64,000 bases of DNA from Aliivibrio fischeri (GCF_009727955.1 NZ_WOBR01000004.1:1303724-1367723); one strand, 5' to 3'; numbered from the stretch's first letter, positions 19,532 through 27,956 are shown. Program-made: numbers and translations. The notes: a model not told the origin generated them from the sequence alone.

Positions 19532-20770
19532 CTATTGCTTCATTTCCTCTTTGATCCATTCAATCATCTGCTTTAATGCTTCTTCATAGCCACTATGTAA
19601 TGTCTTACTATTTAGCTCAACCCCTTTACCATATTTGCTAAAGAGAGCCGCTAATTTATTATCTGACTTAGGTGAAACAGGATCATCCTTCAGACCAATG
19701 GCTAAAACGGAAACTGATGTTTTTCGCCCGCCAGACAAGAAACCTTGATTTTTTAGCGACCATGCTTGCATTTGATTTGTAAGACTATTTATATCAACAA
19801 CTTGCTTAGCCAACCTTGAAGCTAACACATCAAGATACATTTTAGGCATGGTTTTCAATCTTGTTGAATTGGTTAGAATTTGATGCACAGGTGCGCCTAA
19901 TGCAACACAAGCTTTTAATCGACTTGGCTCTAAAAACGAAAGGCGCAATGCGACATTACCGCCAAATCGAAATCCCATAACAGCAGCATGAAAACGATCT
20001 ACCCACGGAATATTCGGAAGATAATTCAATACAGCTTGATGCAAACAACTTGAATCTTCACTTAATGGCCAGTGAGAACTATGGCCTATTGATGGCATAT
20101 CTAATGTCAACATCGCCATATTATTAGGTGCAAGAAAGTCACGATACAAACGCCACATATCCGTTTGTAATGAATCCATACCACCACTCACTATAACGAC
20201 AGGCAATGGTTTTTCTGTATTTGGTAAATGCAAATAGCAGGTTATTTTTCTTCCCTGATATGGCACAAGTATTTTTTCAACACGGTGAGAAGTTTGTTTT
20301 GCAGCCATATCATAGGCTTGACTAGCTAACACTTGTGATTGAATCGCTAAGTTATCTCCTTTTATATGAGGATAACCTGCCACACTAAAATACAAGCTTG
20401 CTTTAAAATACGCTTCTGCAGCCTCATCACCCTCAAGTTCCGAAGCATTTTTTTGATGCTCCATTCCCGCATGGATCCATTCATAGGCCCAGTTTCCAGA
20501 ATGATACCCGCTTACAGTATCTAACCATTCATCACGTGAACGATGTTTTTTACTATTTGCAATACGAGCTAATATTGATTCAAGTTCTATTGCATCAACA
20601 CCTTGCCATATCCATTGCGGTCGGCGTAATTCACGATACCAAGTACGCCCACTGTGTTCCAATTGCGCCAAACTACTAGGAAGATAAGGAACCAAGCCAG
20701 ACGTTTCTAATGCTTGTTTATGATTTTTAAACAATTTAACTGAAAGATTTTCACTCTCTGGTTGAGGCAT
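19532..20770 (-). CDS. frsA: FrsA-like alpha/beta-hydrolase (YafA family)
   Basis: From ATG 20770 (GGTGG ribosome-binding site upstream) the protein has 412 residues. It matches FrsA with a helical N-terminal lid (WIWQGVDAIELESILARIA) and a hydrolase core. The nucleophile elbow reads GFRFGG, with Arg where serine hydrolases have Ser; E. coli FrsA reads the same. E. coli FrsA was found to bind the glucose-specific enzyme IIA and to influence fermentation versus respiration; the catalytic role remains debated. It lies between gpt and proB, as in E. coli. Confidence 0.88.
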   Translation of the reverse strand: MPQPESENLSVKLFKNHKQALETSGLVPYLPSSLAQLEHSGRTWYRELRRPQWIWQGVDAIELESILARIANSKKHRSRDEWLDTVSGYHSGNWAYEWIHAGMEHQKNASELEGDEAAEAYFKASLYFSVAGYPHIKGDNLAIQSQVLASQAYDMAAKQTSHRVEKILVPYQGRKITCYLHLPNTEKPLPVVIVSGGMDSLQTDMWRLYRDFLAPNNMAMLTLDMPSIGHSSHWPLSEDSSCLHQAVLNYLPNIPWVDRFHAAVMGFRFGGNVALRLSFLEPSRLKACVALGAPVHQILTNSTRLKTMPKMYLDVLASRLAKQVVDINSLTNQMQAWSLKNQGFLSGGRKTSVSVLAIGLKDDPVSPKSDNKLAALFSKYGKGVELNSKTLHSGYEEALKQMIEWIKEEMKQ

Positions 20771-20863
20771 ATCTACCACCAATCAACAACATATTCATAT
20801 TCTCACTATATACTGAAAGAAGAATAAGGAATATGAAGAAGCGAATAAAATTAAGTTTTAAAT

Positions 20864-20891
20864 AAAAAAAATGACCCTATAAAAGAGTCAT
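20864..20891 (-). terminator. Intrinsic terminator of the permease-gpt operon
   Basis: On the minus strand ATGACTC (20891-20885) pairs with GGGTCAT (20877-20871), then at least seven Us. It lies just after the gpt stop and separates gpt from frsA. Confidence 0.75.
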
Positions 20892-20914
20892 CTTATTAAA
20901 ATAATTTTTGCTAA

Positions 20915-21373
20915 TTATTTTTTAGCAATAGGATCTACGTAAGTTACCGCCATATCCCAAGGTTGTTCAATCCATGTATCTTGTGGGATATCTACAACAT
21001 AAGCGTCGACTAAATGAACACCTGCAGGTTTAGCACATACCGTAACTAGTTTACCTTTAGGGTACATTTCACGTAATTTAACCGCAGTATCTCCGCTATC
21101 GACTAGATCATCAATGATGATGAAACCTTCACCGTCACCTTCCATAGCTTTAACAACCGTCATATCACGCTGATGATCATGGTCATAGCTTGAGATACAT
21201 ACTGTATCAACATGACGAATATTTAGCTCACGAGCTAAGATTGCAGCAGGAACTAAACCACCACGGCTCACAGCCAAAATACCTTTCCATTGATCTGCAG
21301 GAAGTAACTGTTCAGCAAGCTGACGAGTATACATCTGCATGTTGTCCCAAGTGATTACAAATTTATTAGCCAT
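20915..21373 (-). CDS. gpt: Xanthine-guanine phosphoribosyltransferase
   Basis: From ATG 21373 the protein has 152 residues, the same size as E. coli Gpt. The PRPP-binding loop [14 protein letters not shown] and the stretch [20 protein letters not shown] are diagnostic, and [14 protein letters not shown] near the end matches the purine-binding loop. It converts xanthine, guanine and hypoxanthine to nucleotides. It lies 37 bases downstream of a purine permease on the same strand, giving an uptake-plus-salvage operon. Confidence 0.96.
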   Translation of the reverse strand: MANKFVITWDNMQMYTRQLAEQLLPADQWKGILAVSRGGLVPAAILARELNIRHVDTVCISSYDHDHQRDMTVVKAMEGDGEGFIIIDDLVDSGDTAVKLREMYPKGKLVTVCAKPAGVHLVDAYVVDIPQDTWIEQPWDMAVTYVDPIAKK

Positions 21374-21410
21374 AATTGACAAAACCTCTAAGTGACACAG
21401 TCATCAACGA

Positions 21411-22703
21411 CTATGCCGTAAAAATAAATTTCAGCGTGAATAATGCAGCTAGAACCCAAACACTGATGTGAACTTCACGACCTTTACCACTAAGCAACTT
21501 AATTGCAGCGTAAGAAATAAAGCCTAATGAAATACCATCAGCAATAGAAAAGGTTAACGGCATTAATAAGCATACCACAACAACTGGGGCTGCTTCAGTA
21601 AGATCTCGCCAATCAATACTAACAAGACCAGACATCATCAAAATCGCGACATAGAACAATGCGCCAGCGGTTGCATAAGCTGGAACCATTCCTGCTAATG
21701 GAGCAAAAAACAATGCAAGTAAGAACAGAATACCAACAACAACAGCGGTCAAACCTGTTCGACCACCCGCAGCTACCCCTGCAACACTTTCAATATACGA
21801 TGTCGTATTTGAAGTACCCAATAAAGCACCAACAGATGTCGCTGTTGAATCAGCAAGTAACGCTTTATTTAATCGAGGGATATTGCCGTCTTTGTCCATG
21901 ATCCCAGCTTTTTGTGATACACCAACTAAAGTGCCGGCTGTATCAAATAAATCAACAAACAAGAAAGCAAACACAACAGTTAACATGCTTAGTTCAAACG
22001 CACTAGAAAAATCTAATTGTAAAAAGGTAGGTGCGATACTTGGTGGCATTGACATAACACCAGCATATTGAACTTCACCAAAAAGCAGCGAAAGTGCAGT
22101 TACAGCCAAAATAGCAATCATAACAGCAGCTTTATAACCACGATGCACTAAAGCGATTGTTAAAAAGAAAGCTAGCGCCCCCATAACAGCAGGAAAACTG
22201 TTAATGTGACCCATTGAAACCAATGTTGCTGGGTTATCAACAACAATCCCTGAATTTTTTAGCGCAATAAATGCCAAAAATAAACCAATACCAGCAGAAA
22301 TACCCGTTCTTAAAGAAAGAGGGATTGAGTTAATAATTAATTCTCTAATTTTAAATAAACTAAGAAGAATAAATAAAACACCAGACATAAATACCGCAGC
22401 AAGAGCAACTTGCCACGTATGACCCATACCTAAAACAACGGTATAAGTAAAAAAAGCATTTAATCCCATACCTGGAGCTTGAGCTATTGGGAAGTTTGCG
22501 ACAAATCCCATAATGAAACAGCCAATTGCTGCAGCAATACACGTTGCTACAAATACTGCTCCTTTATCCATTCCCGCATCAGCCAAAATAGCTGGGTTAA
22601 CGAAAATAACATAAGCCATGGTCAAAAATGTGGTTATACCTGCAATAACTTCAGTACGAACATTCGTACCATTGGCTTTTAGTTGAAATAATTTCTCAAG
22701 CAT
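21411..22703 (-). CDS. NCS2/AzgA-type purine permease
   Basis: The 430-residue protein has about 12-14 membrane helices. The stretches QAPGMGLNAFFTY and LGTSNTTSYIESVAGVAAGG are characteristic of the AzgA branch of NCS2, which contains adenine and guanine/hypoxanthine proton symporters (PurP, GhxP). The exact base cannot be told from sequence, but pairing with gpt favours guanine/hypoxanthine. A sigma70-type promoter and a PurR operator lie directly upstream, indicating repression when purines are plentiful. Confidence 0.9.
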   Translation of the reverse strand: MLEKLFQLKANGTNVRTEVIAGITTFLTMAYVIFVNPAILADAGMDKGAVFVATCIAAAIGCFIMGFVANFPIAQAPGMGLNAFFTYTVVLGMGHTWQVALAAVFMSGVLFILLSLFKIRELIINSIPLSLRTGISAGIGLFLAFIALKNSGIVVDNPATLVSMGHINSFPAVMGALAFFLTIALVHRGYKAAVMIAILAVTALSLLFGEVQYAGVMSMPPSIAPTFLQLDFSSAFELSMLTVVFAFLFVDLFDTAGTLVGVSQKAGIMDKDGNIPRLNKALLADSTATSVGALLGTSNTTSYIESVAGVAAGGRTGLTAVVVGILFLLALFFAPLAGMVPAYATAGALFYVAILMMSGLVSIDWRDLTEAAPVVVVCLLMPLTFSIADGISLGFISYAAIKLLSGKGREVHISVWVLAALFTLKFIFTA

Positions 22704-22731
22704 TAGAGTAATTTCCTAGTGAATTTATGCA

Positions 22732-22747
22732 ATCTAAACGTTTGCGT
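22732..22747 (-). promoter_or_regulatory. PurR operator upstream of the purine permease
   Basis: The 16-mer ATCTAAACGTTTGCGT matches the PurR box ACGCAAACGTTTGCGT at 13 of 16 positions, including the entire core and right half. It is 28 bases before the permease ATG and just downstream of the predicted -10, where PurR would block transcription. Confidence 0.8.
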
Positions 22748-22763
22748 AATCGATTGGCTGAGA

Positions 22764-22792
22764 ATTATAAAGTGGAATTATGCTAATTTCTA
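22764..22792 (-). promoter_or_regulatory. sigma70 promoter of the permease-gpt operon
   Basis: On the minus strand TAGAAA (22792-22787) and a perfect TATAAT (22769-22764) are 17 bases apart. The predicted start lies about 55 bases upstream of the permease ATG, with the PurR box in the early transcribed region. Confidence 0.65.
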
Positions 22793-22929
22793 GCGATAGT
22801 TGCCCTTTTAATAAGCAAACAGTAAATAAAGTGAATGCACTAATCTTACGAACATGAAATTAATCCAATGATTCAATTAGTTAGAATGTAAAATAAAAAG
22901 AGTATGGAAGTGAATAATATTTTTTAGAT

Positions 22930-22964
22930 AAAAAAAACGCCATCCAAAATAATTTTGAATGGCG
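22930..22964 (-). terminator. Orphan intrinsic terminator on the minus strand
   Basis: On the minus strand CGCCATTCAAAA pairs with TTTTGGATGGCG (12 bp with one U-G wobble, which would be a C-A mismatch on the other strand) around a TTA loop, then eight Us. No annotated gene ends here, so it implies a minus-strand transcript arising from 22970-23530. Confidence 0.75.
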
Positions 22965-23042
22965 GAGAATTAACTGCCCATAAGGGTAGAATAGAATTCC
23001 AATTATAGGGGTATTACTTTAACGCATAAAACCGAAGTTTTA

Positions 23043-23129
23043 TTAGTAACCAAAGCACATTGGGTACACAAATTGACTTGTGTATACTGAGCGTTGGTTC
23101 CAGAATTTTGAAGAACTTAAAAAAGACAT
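23043..23129 (-). CDS. Possible 28-residue small protein
   Basis: On the minus strand an ATG at 23129 follows an AAGGTG motif six bases upstream and opens a 28-codon frame ending in TAA at 23043. The peptide begins MSFLSSSKFWNQRS and ends QFVYPMCFGY, with six Ser and three Tyr; no signal peptide or transmembrane helix is evident. The stop codon abuts the C(UUCG)G hairpin and an independent terminator lies about 80 bases downstream. It is too short to judge coding potential and matches nothing I know. Confidence 0.2.
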   Translation of the reverse strand: MSFLSSSKFWNQRSVYTSQFVYPMCFGY

Positions 23130-23441
23130 AACATCACCTTATCAATTGATAGTTTTTAACATTAAAATTGATCTCGGTTCCTTGGAGGCGATAAATCGGA
23201 CTCATCCTATGAGCATTTCTATTTGCTTTATCAGCAGATGAAGTAACTATACCACCAAGAAATTAAATTACAACAAAAACATGACGAACCTCACATAAAA
23301 AACAGAAAATAGATTATTACCTATACGTATTATGTAATTTTATTACGAAACTGTTTGCGAAGTTCGTTCATTTTATAGACCACAGTTCCCCCTATATAAA
23401 TTGTTTTTTTCATTTAGAATATCAAACAGAGTAATTATCTA

Positions 23442-23462
23442 AATTCAGAGGTATACTGAATT
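23442..23462 (+). promoter_or_regulatory. Inverted repeat overlapping a possible pepD -10
   Basis: AATTCAG (23442-23448) and CTGAATT (23456-23462) form a perfect 7-bp inverted repeat. TATACT (23452-23457), a good -10, sits inside it, 76 bases before the pepD start. No convincing -35 is seen, so an activator or repressor site is possible but unproven. Confidence 0.3.
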
Positions 23463-23533
23463 GTATTAACAAATAATGACTCAAATACTTAGAGCATTAA
23501 TAAGTAAAAACCGCTTTCATAAAGGAGATTCTT

Positions 23534-24988
23534 GTGTCTGAAATAAGTCAACTTACCCCTCAACCTCTATGGCAATTTTTCGACAAAATCTGTTCTATTC
23601 CTCATCCTTCTAAACATGAAGAAGCATTGGCTCAGTACATTATTGAATGGGCAACCACTGAAGGTCTAGACGTACGCCGAGATCCTACAGGTAATGTTTT
23701 TATCAAAAAACCTGCAACACCAGGGATGGAAGATCGTAAAGGTGTCGTTTTACAAGCCCATATCGATATGGTTCCACAAAAAAATGAAGATACAGACCAC
23801 GACTTCACTAAAGATCCAATTCAACCATATATTGATGGCGAATGGGTAACGGCCAAAGGAACGACGCTTGGTGCTGATAACGGCATGGGCATGGCATCTT
23901 GTCTTGCTGTTCTAGCTTCAAAAGAGCTAAAGCACGGTCCTCTAGAAGTATTACTAACTATCGATGAAGAAGCGGGTATGACTGGTGCTTTTGGCTTAGA
24001 AGCGGGATGGTTAGAAGGTGATATCTTATTAAACACCGATTCAGAGCAAGAAGGTGAAGTTTACATGGGGTGTGCTGGTGGTGCCGATGGTGCTATCAAA
24101 TTAGACATTGAACGTGAAGCACTTCCTTCAGGTTACATCACTCGACAAATTACACTTAAAGGCTTAAAGGGTGGTCACTCAGGTTGTGACATTCATACAG
24201 GCCGTGGAAACGCAAACAAACTACTAGGCCGCTTCTTAGCTGGTCATGCAAAAGAGCTTGATTTACGCCTTGTTGAATTCCGTGGCGGGAGTCTACGTAA
24301 TGCAATTCCACGCGAAGCTTTTGCGACTATTGCCGTTCCTGCAGAAAATGAAGCTAAGTTAGCCGAGTTATTCACTTTCTATACAAATCTATTAAAAGAT
24401 GAACTAGGAAAAGTAGAAACAGATATCATTAGTTTTAACGAAACGGTTTCTGCAGAACAAGTATTAACAAAGGGTACTCAATCTCGCTTCATCGCAACAT
24501 TAAATGCATGTCCAAACGGCGTTATTCGCATGAGTGATGATATCGAAGGTGTGGTTGAGACATCTTTAAATGTTGGTGTAATCACAACTGACGAAAACAG
24601 CATTACTATTCTATGTCTTATCCGTTCATTAATGGATTCAGGTCGTAGTATGGTTGAAGGTATGCTTTCATCTATTGCTGAGTTAGCTGGAGCACAAGTC
24701 ACATTCTCTGGTACTTACCCTGGTTGGAAACCGGATGCAGATTCAGAGATCATGCACGTTTTCCGTGATGTGTATGAAGGTATTTATGGCAATAAACCTA
24801 ATATCATGGTGATTCATGCTGGCCTTGAGTGTGGTTTATTTAAGAAACCTTACCCAGAAATGGATATGATCTCATTTGGTCCAACAATCAAATTCCCTCA
24901 CTCTCCAGATGAGAAAGTGAAGATTGACACTGTTGCATTATACTGGGAACAAATGGTGGCTATTTTAGAAAATATTCCTAAAAAATAA
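23534..24988 (+). CDS. pepD: Aminoacyl-histidine dipeptidase (peptidase D, M20 family)
   Basis: The 484-residue protein starts at GTG 23534 behind a strong AAAGGAG. Two-zinc M20 motifs are present: LQAHIDMVPQ, GADNGMGMA, the catalytic glutamate in TIDEEAGMTGA, LNTDSEQ, and the C-terminal IHAGLECG. PepD hydrolyses Xaa-His dipeptides such as carnosine and other dipeptides in the cytosol. It is flanked by a large intergenic region and a perfect terminator, so it is probably monocistronic. Confidence 0.96.
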   Translation: MSEISQLTPQPLWQFFDKICSIPHPSKHEEALAQYIIEWATTEGLDVRRDPTGNVFIKKPATPGMEDRKGVVLQAHIDMVPQKNEDTDHDFTKDPIQPYIDGEWVTAKGTTLGADNGMGMASCLAVLASKELKHGPLEVLLTIDEEAGMTGAFGLEAGWLEGDILLNTDSEQEGEVYMGCAGGADGAIKLDIEREALPSGYITRQITLKGLKGGHSGCDIHTGRGNANKLLGRFLAGHAKELDLRLVEFRGGSLRNAIPREAFATIAVPAENEAKLAELFTFYTNLLKDELGKVETDIISFNETVSAEQVLTKGTQSRFIATLNACPNGVIRMSDDIEGVVETSLNVGVITTDENSITILCLIRSLMDSGRSMVEGMLSSIAELAGAQVTFSGTYPGWKPDADSEIMHVFRDVYEGIYGNKPNIMVIHAGLECGLFKKPYPEMDMISFGPTIKFPHSPDEKVKIDTVALYWEQMVAILENIPKK

Positions 24989-25006
24989 CACTATCTAGCT
25001 AAATAC

Positions 25007-25036
25007 AAACGGTCAGCATACGCTGACCGTTTTTTT
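25007..25036. terminator. Strong terminator after pepD
   Basis: AAACGGTCAGC and GCTGACCGTTT form a perfect 11-bp stem with a four-base loop and a T-run to 25036. It serves pepD; the opposing racemase gene has a separate 8-bp hairpin at 25055-25080. Confidence 0.9.
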
Positions 25037-25100
25037 ACCATGTAATACTTATTCAACTAAGTATCTAAACACACTTAGTTAACTTAATATAAATCAATAT

Positions 25101-26312
25101 CTATTTGTAGATTTTAGGGTTTGTTGCACCCCAAATAACGTAAAGTTCTGGCATGCTACGACTACTGAATGCTTCCATTTCTTTTGCTTCAATAGTGAAT
25201 TCATTTTGCTTACCAAATAATACAACCTCATCTCCCGGCTGCACATTTTTAATATCAGTGACATCCACCATTGTGGTATTCATTGATGTTACACCAACAA
25301 CATTCGCTTTTTGCCCATTAATTAGTACATAGCCATTATTACCAATAGAGCGAACATAACCATCAGAATAACCTAATGGTAAATTAGCTAAAATAGAATC
25401 GCGCCCTAGCACATAAGTACTGCTATAACCAATGGTGCTCCCTTTTGGTAAATAGTTTAAAGAAGCCACAGATGTTTTGAATTGAACGATACGTTTGTAT
25501 TCAGGATTATTTGGCATATCACCATAAAGAAGACCACCAGGACGAACCATATCTAAGTGCGCTTCAGGTAGATTGATTGTGGTATATGAATTTGCCACAT
25601 GCAGTGTAATATCATCACGGTTTAATTGTGCTTCATCAATTAACCATTGGCTCTCTTGTTTAAAAAGGTTTAATTTAGTGCGGATTTCATCGACAGATTC
25701 ATTTGGGAAGTGAGTCATAATGCCAACAATGTTCACATGTCCATTAAAGGCAATATTTAATGCTTCTTTCTTACCCTGAGGTTGTGATAAATCCAAACCA
25801 TTACGTCCCATACCACCAGCATTCAAAGCCAGATGCACAGGAATAATCGTGTTGTTCTGTTTTGCTAGTTTCGCAATAATATTAGCTTGTTCACTTGAAC
25901 CAATTAACTCTTCAATTTTATATTGTAAACCAGATTCAATTTCATTCGGTGATGCCGCACGAACGCGCATTAGTTCGCCGACAAAACCTTTAGCACGCAC
26001 AATACGAGCTTCTTCATTACTTGTGATACCAATACATTCAACATTGCGCTCAATCACTGAGGCCATTAAACCTTCAATACCATTACCATAAGCATCCGCT
26101 TTCATGATGGCGCACACTTTAGTGCCCTGTTCTAATGATGCTCTTAAAGTATCAATATTATTTTGGAAAGCTTGGGTATCGATCTCTAACCATGCGTTAG
26201 TTTGTTGAATTTTTTCTTGATTTGATAATGTATCTAAAGAAAGAAGTGGAGCTGAATTAGCGATACTTGGTAATGCCAAACTTAACGCTAATGCACATTT
26301 AGTAAACTTCAT
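25101..26312 (-). CDS. Secreted alanine-racemase-family enzyme (broad-spectrum racemase type)
   Basis: From ATG 26312 the protein has 403 residues and begins with a Sec signal peptide (KFTKCALALSLALPSIANSA). The PLP-lysine motif AIMKADAYGNG and the tyrosine-bearing C-terminal region (IGYSSTYVLGRDSILANLPL, then GVTSMNTTMVDVT) place it in the alanine racemase fold. Cytosolic Alr lacks a signal peptide; periplasmic members in Vibrio (BsrV) racemise many amino acids, supplying D-Met and D-Leu that modify peptidoglycan. Substrate range here is inferred from the signal peptide and overall resemblance. Confidence 0.85.
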   Translation of the reverse strand: MKFTKCALALSLALPSIANSAPLLSLDTLSNQEKIQQTNAWLEIDTQAFQNNIDTLRASLEQGTKVCAIMKADAYGNGIEGLMASVIERNVECIGITSNEEARIVRAKGFVGELMRVRAASPNEIESGLQYKIEELIGSSEQANIIAKLAKQNNTIIPVHLALNAGGMGRNGLDLSQPQGKKEALNIAFNGHVNIVGIMTHFPNESVDEIRTKLNLFKQESQWLIDEAQLNRDDITLHVANSYTTINLPEAHLDMVRPGGLLYGDMPNNPEYKRIVQFKTSVASLNYLPKGSTIGYSSTYVLGRDSILANLPLGYSDGYVRSIGNNGYVLINGQKANVVGVTSMNTTMVDVTDIKNVQPGDEVVLFGKQNEFTIEAKEMEAFSSRSMPELYVIWGATNPKIYK

Positions 26313-26501
26313 AAACAACCGTTTTTATATAATAATTATTTCGAAAACTCGAAAGGGAATTATATATCGTCGTTTTTTTAACCTCTACAGAAACAGTGTA
26401 AATAAGAACCAATTGATTTAACTTTAAGCAAAAATCAATAAATTCACATGGAATTTATACTTAAATCTTAATATTGAGATGTGTAATTATATTTTTCATC
26501 A

Positions 26502-27599
26502 TTAAATAAGTTGTAATTGCTGAAAATACTCTTTCTCTTTAAGCATAACGCTTAATCCAATTAAACGAATCTCTCTACCCTTTTGCCTTTCTAATACCTC
26601 CTCTAACAACTCCTTAAAAAATGGAAGCGTTAAGTTATGATGTACATGTTCAATTGTCGTTTGTTGAAAATCAGCAAACTTAATTTTGATCCCCTGCTTA
26701 GCAATAAAAGTTGAACCATTCGCTTTTAATAGTCTTTTTTCTAATTCAGGAAATAACCTATTTTCGATAACATCCCAACACTCATTAAAACTACTGATAT
26801 TATGCGTAAATGTGCGCTCTACTCCCACAGACTTTCGATTTCTTTCAGTAACAACCTCTCTTTCATCAATACCATGCGATCTTTTCCATAATGATGCCCC
26901 CATTTTGCCAAATTTCAGTAATAAATCTCGTTGATCACTCTTTTGTATATCTTCGCAAGTATACAGACCAAATTGATGAAGACGTTCCAAACTCACTTTA
27001 CCTACTCCTGGAATTTTCTCTAAAGGCAATGCTTTAATTTCATTCATCATAGAATCAGGAGTAATGACATACTGCCCATTGGGTTTATTAAGATCTGACG
27101 CTATTTTAGCTAAAAATTTGAGCGGAGCGATTCCTGCAGAAGCGGTAAGTTGAAGTTCATTAAAAATATCTTTTCTAATTTGTTCTGCAATTAATGTTGC
27201 TGAACCATGTAATAGTGAGCAATCACTTACATCCAAATAGGCTTCATCTAACGAGAGAGGTTCAATTTTATCGGTATATCGTCGAAATATACGATGAATA
27301 TGGTGAGATACTTCTTTATAAACCTGCATTCGTCCAGGCACCACAACGAGGTTTGGGCATAATTTTAATGCTTTCCCTGTTGGCATAGCTGAGCGAATAC
27401 CAAACTTTCTCGCTTCATAATTACAAGTACTTAAGACCCCTCGTTGACGTTCATGCCCACCTACAGCCAAAGGCACATTACGTAAATTGGGATTATCTCT
27501 CATTTCTACAGCCGCATAAAAACAGTCCATATCTATATGGATGATTTTCTGACTTCTATTTGCAGTCTTTAATGATGACGGTTGATGATCAATACTCAT
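26502..27599 (-). CDS. dinB: DNA polymerase IV (Y family, translesion)
   Basis: The 365-residue protein has the Y-family catalytic blocks IHIDMDCFYAAVEMRDNP and EPLSLDEAYLDVS, plus KFLAKIASDLNKPNGQ and the helix-hairpin-helix LEKIPGVGKVS. It ends in QLQLI, matching the beta-clamp binding motif of E. coli DinB. About 16 residues precede the usual N-terminus. It performs error-prone bypass synthesis under DNA damage; a LexA box lies directly upstream. Confidence 0.96.
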   Translation of the reverse strand: MSIDHQPSSLKTANRSQKIIHIDMDCFYAAVEMRDNPNLRNVPLAVGGHERQRGVLSTCNYEARKFGIRSAMPTGKALKLCPNLVVVPGRMQVYKEVSHHIHRIFRRYTDKIEPLSLDEAYLDVSDCSLLHGSATLIAEQIRKDIFNELQLTASAGIAPLKFLAKIASDLNKPNGQYVITPDSMMNEIKALPLEKIPGVGKVSLERLHQFGLYTCEDIQKSDQRDLLLKFGKMGASLWKRSHGIDEREVVTERNRKSVGVERTFTHNISSFNECWDVIENRLFPELEKRLLKANGSTFIAKQGIKIKFADFQQTTIEHVHHNLTLPFFKELLEEVLERQKGREIRLIGLSVMLKEKEYFQQLQLI

Positions 27600-27606
27600 A
27601 AAAATT

Positions 27607-27626
27607 AACTGTATAAAAACACAGTT
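27607..27626 (-). promoter_or_regulatory. LexA (SOS) box of dinB
   Basis: AACTGTATAAAAACACAGTT has the invariant CTG-N10-CAG arrangement of gammaproteobacterial LexA sites and lies 7 bases upstream of the dinB start codon. This indicates SOS induction. Confidence 0.85.
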
Positions 27627-27654
27627 AATAATAGCTTTGAACTATGCATTATTC

Positions 27655-27689
27655 AAATAAAAACAGCACCAATGAAAGGTGCTGTTTTA
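27655..27689 (-). terminator. Intrinsic terminator after nqrM
   Basis: On the minus strand AAACAGCACC (27687-27678) pairs with GGTGCTGTTT (27670-27661) across a short loop and runs into Us. It ends the apbE-nqrM transcript before dinB. Confidence 0.85.
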
Positions 27690-27711
27690 AAGTAAAATAA
27701 TAAAATCTTAA

Positions 27712-27945
27712 CTATGCAATACGGTCTTTTTCCCATGCAGCCAACTTTTCTGCTCGAAGAGCGGCTTTTGCTTCGCGTTTTTTACGAGCATCACATGGCT
27801 CAGGGCAATTACAAACTTTATCAATACCTACAGCACCAAGCCCACCACAGCTACCTTTCACAACTTTACGCTGAATGATGTATCCGATAGCCATTGCAGC
27901 TATCACCGCTAAAAAAACAAAAAATGTAATCAGAAATGTACTCAT
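27712..27945 (-). CDS. nqrM: Na+-NQR maturation protein NqrM
   Basis: The 77-residue protein has one N-terminal membrane helix (about residues 4-26) followed by a cysteine-rich stretch, GSCGGLGAVGIDKVCNCPEPC. This is the DUF539/NqrM pattern. NqrM is required to assemble the NQR complex, probably delivering iron to the Fe site between NqrD and NqrE. It lies 11 bases after apbE, the standard Vibrio arrangement. Confidence 0.93.
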   Translation of the reverse strand: MSTFLITFFVFLAVIAAMAIGYIIQRKVVKGSCGGLGAVGIDKVCNCPEPCDARKKREAKAALRAEKLAAWEKDRIA

Positions 27946-27956
27946 TATCTACTCAC

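Larger units (their letters stand above)
22930..23129 (-). ncRNA. Candidate structured small RNA or small-protein mRNA
   Basis: Read on the minus strand, this stretch contains in order: an AAGGTG-preceded 28-codon ORF, a GUUACU/AGUAAU outer stem (23050-23045 with 23018-23013) enclosing a 7-bp hairpin with a C(UUCG)G tetraloop (23043-23026), a CCC-UUAU-GGG hairpin (22986-22977), and the U-tailed terminator at 22964-22930. UUCG loops and the strand-specific wobble in the terminator both favour minus-strand RNA. The 5' end and promoter are not clear; the transcript may begin as far up as about 23400. No known RNA family was recognised. Confidence 0.35.
22793..23533. other. Long intergenic region between the permease and pepD
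   Basis: This AT-rich stretch holds no ORF of normal length. It contains the candidate minus-strand RNA and its terminator, a GTACACAA/TTGTGTATAC inverted repeat (23064-23087) that overlaps the small ORF, a hairpin CTCAT/ATGAG near 23200, and the pepD upstream inverted repeat. The part from 23210 to 23430 shows only a 13-codon frame without a ribosome-binding site. Confidence 0.5.

Noticed and set aside
22964-23050. Purine riboswitch before the purine permease
   Set aside because: Some words (CUAUAAU, UUCUACC) recall the purine aptamer, but the three-way junction and the two loop-loop partners are not there, and a promoter lies between this region and the permease.
23340-23375. 13-codon minus-strand ORF (MNELRKQFRNKIT)
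   Set aside because: No ribosome-binding site and far too short to support; not called.
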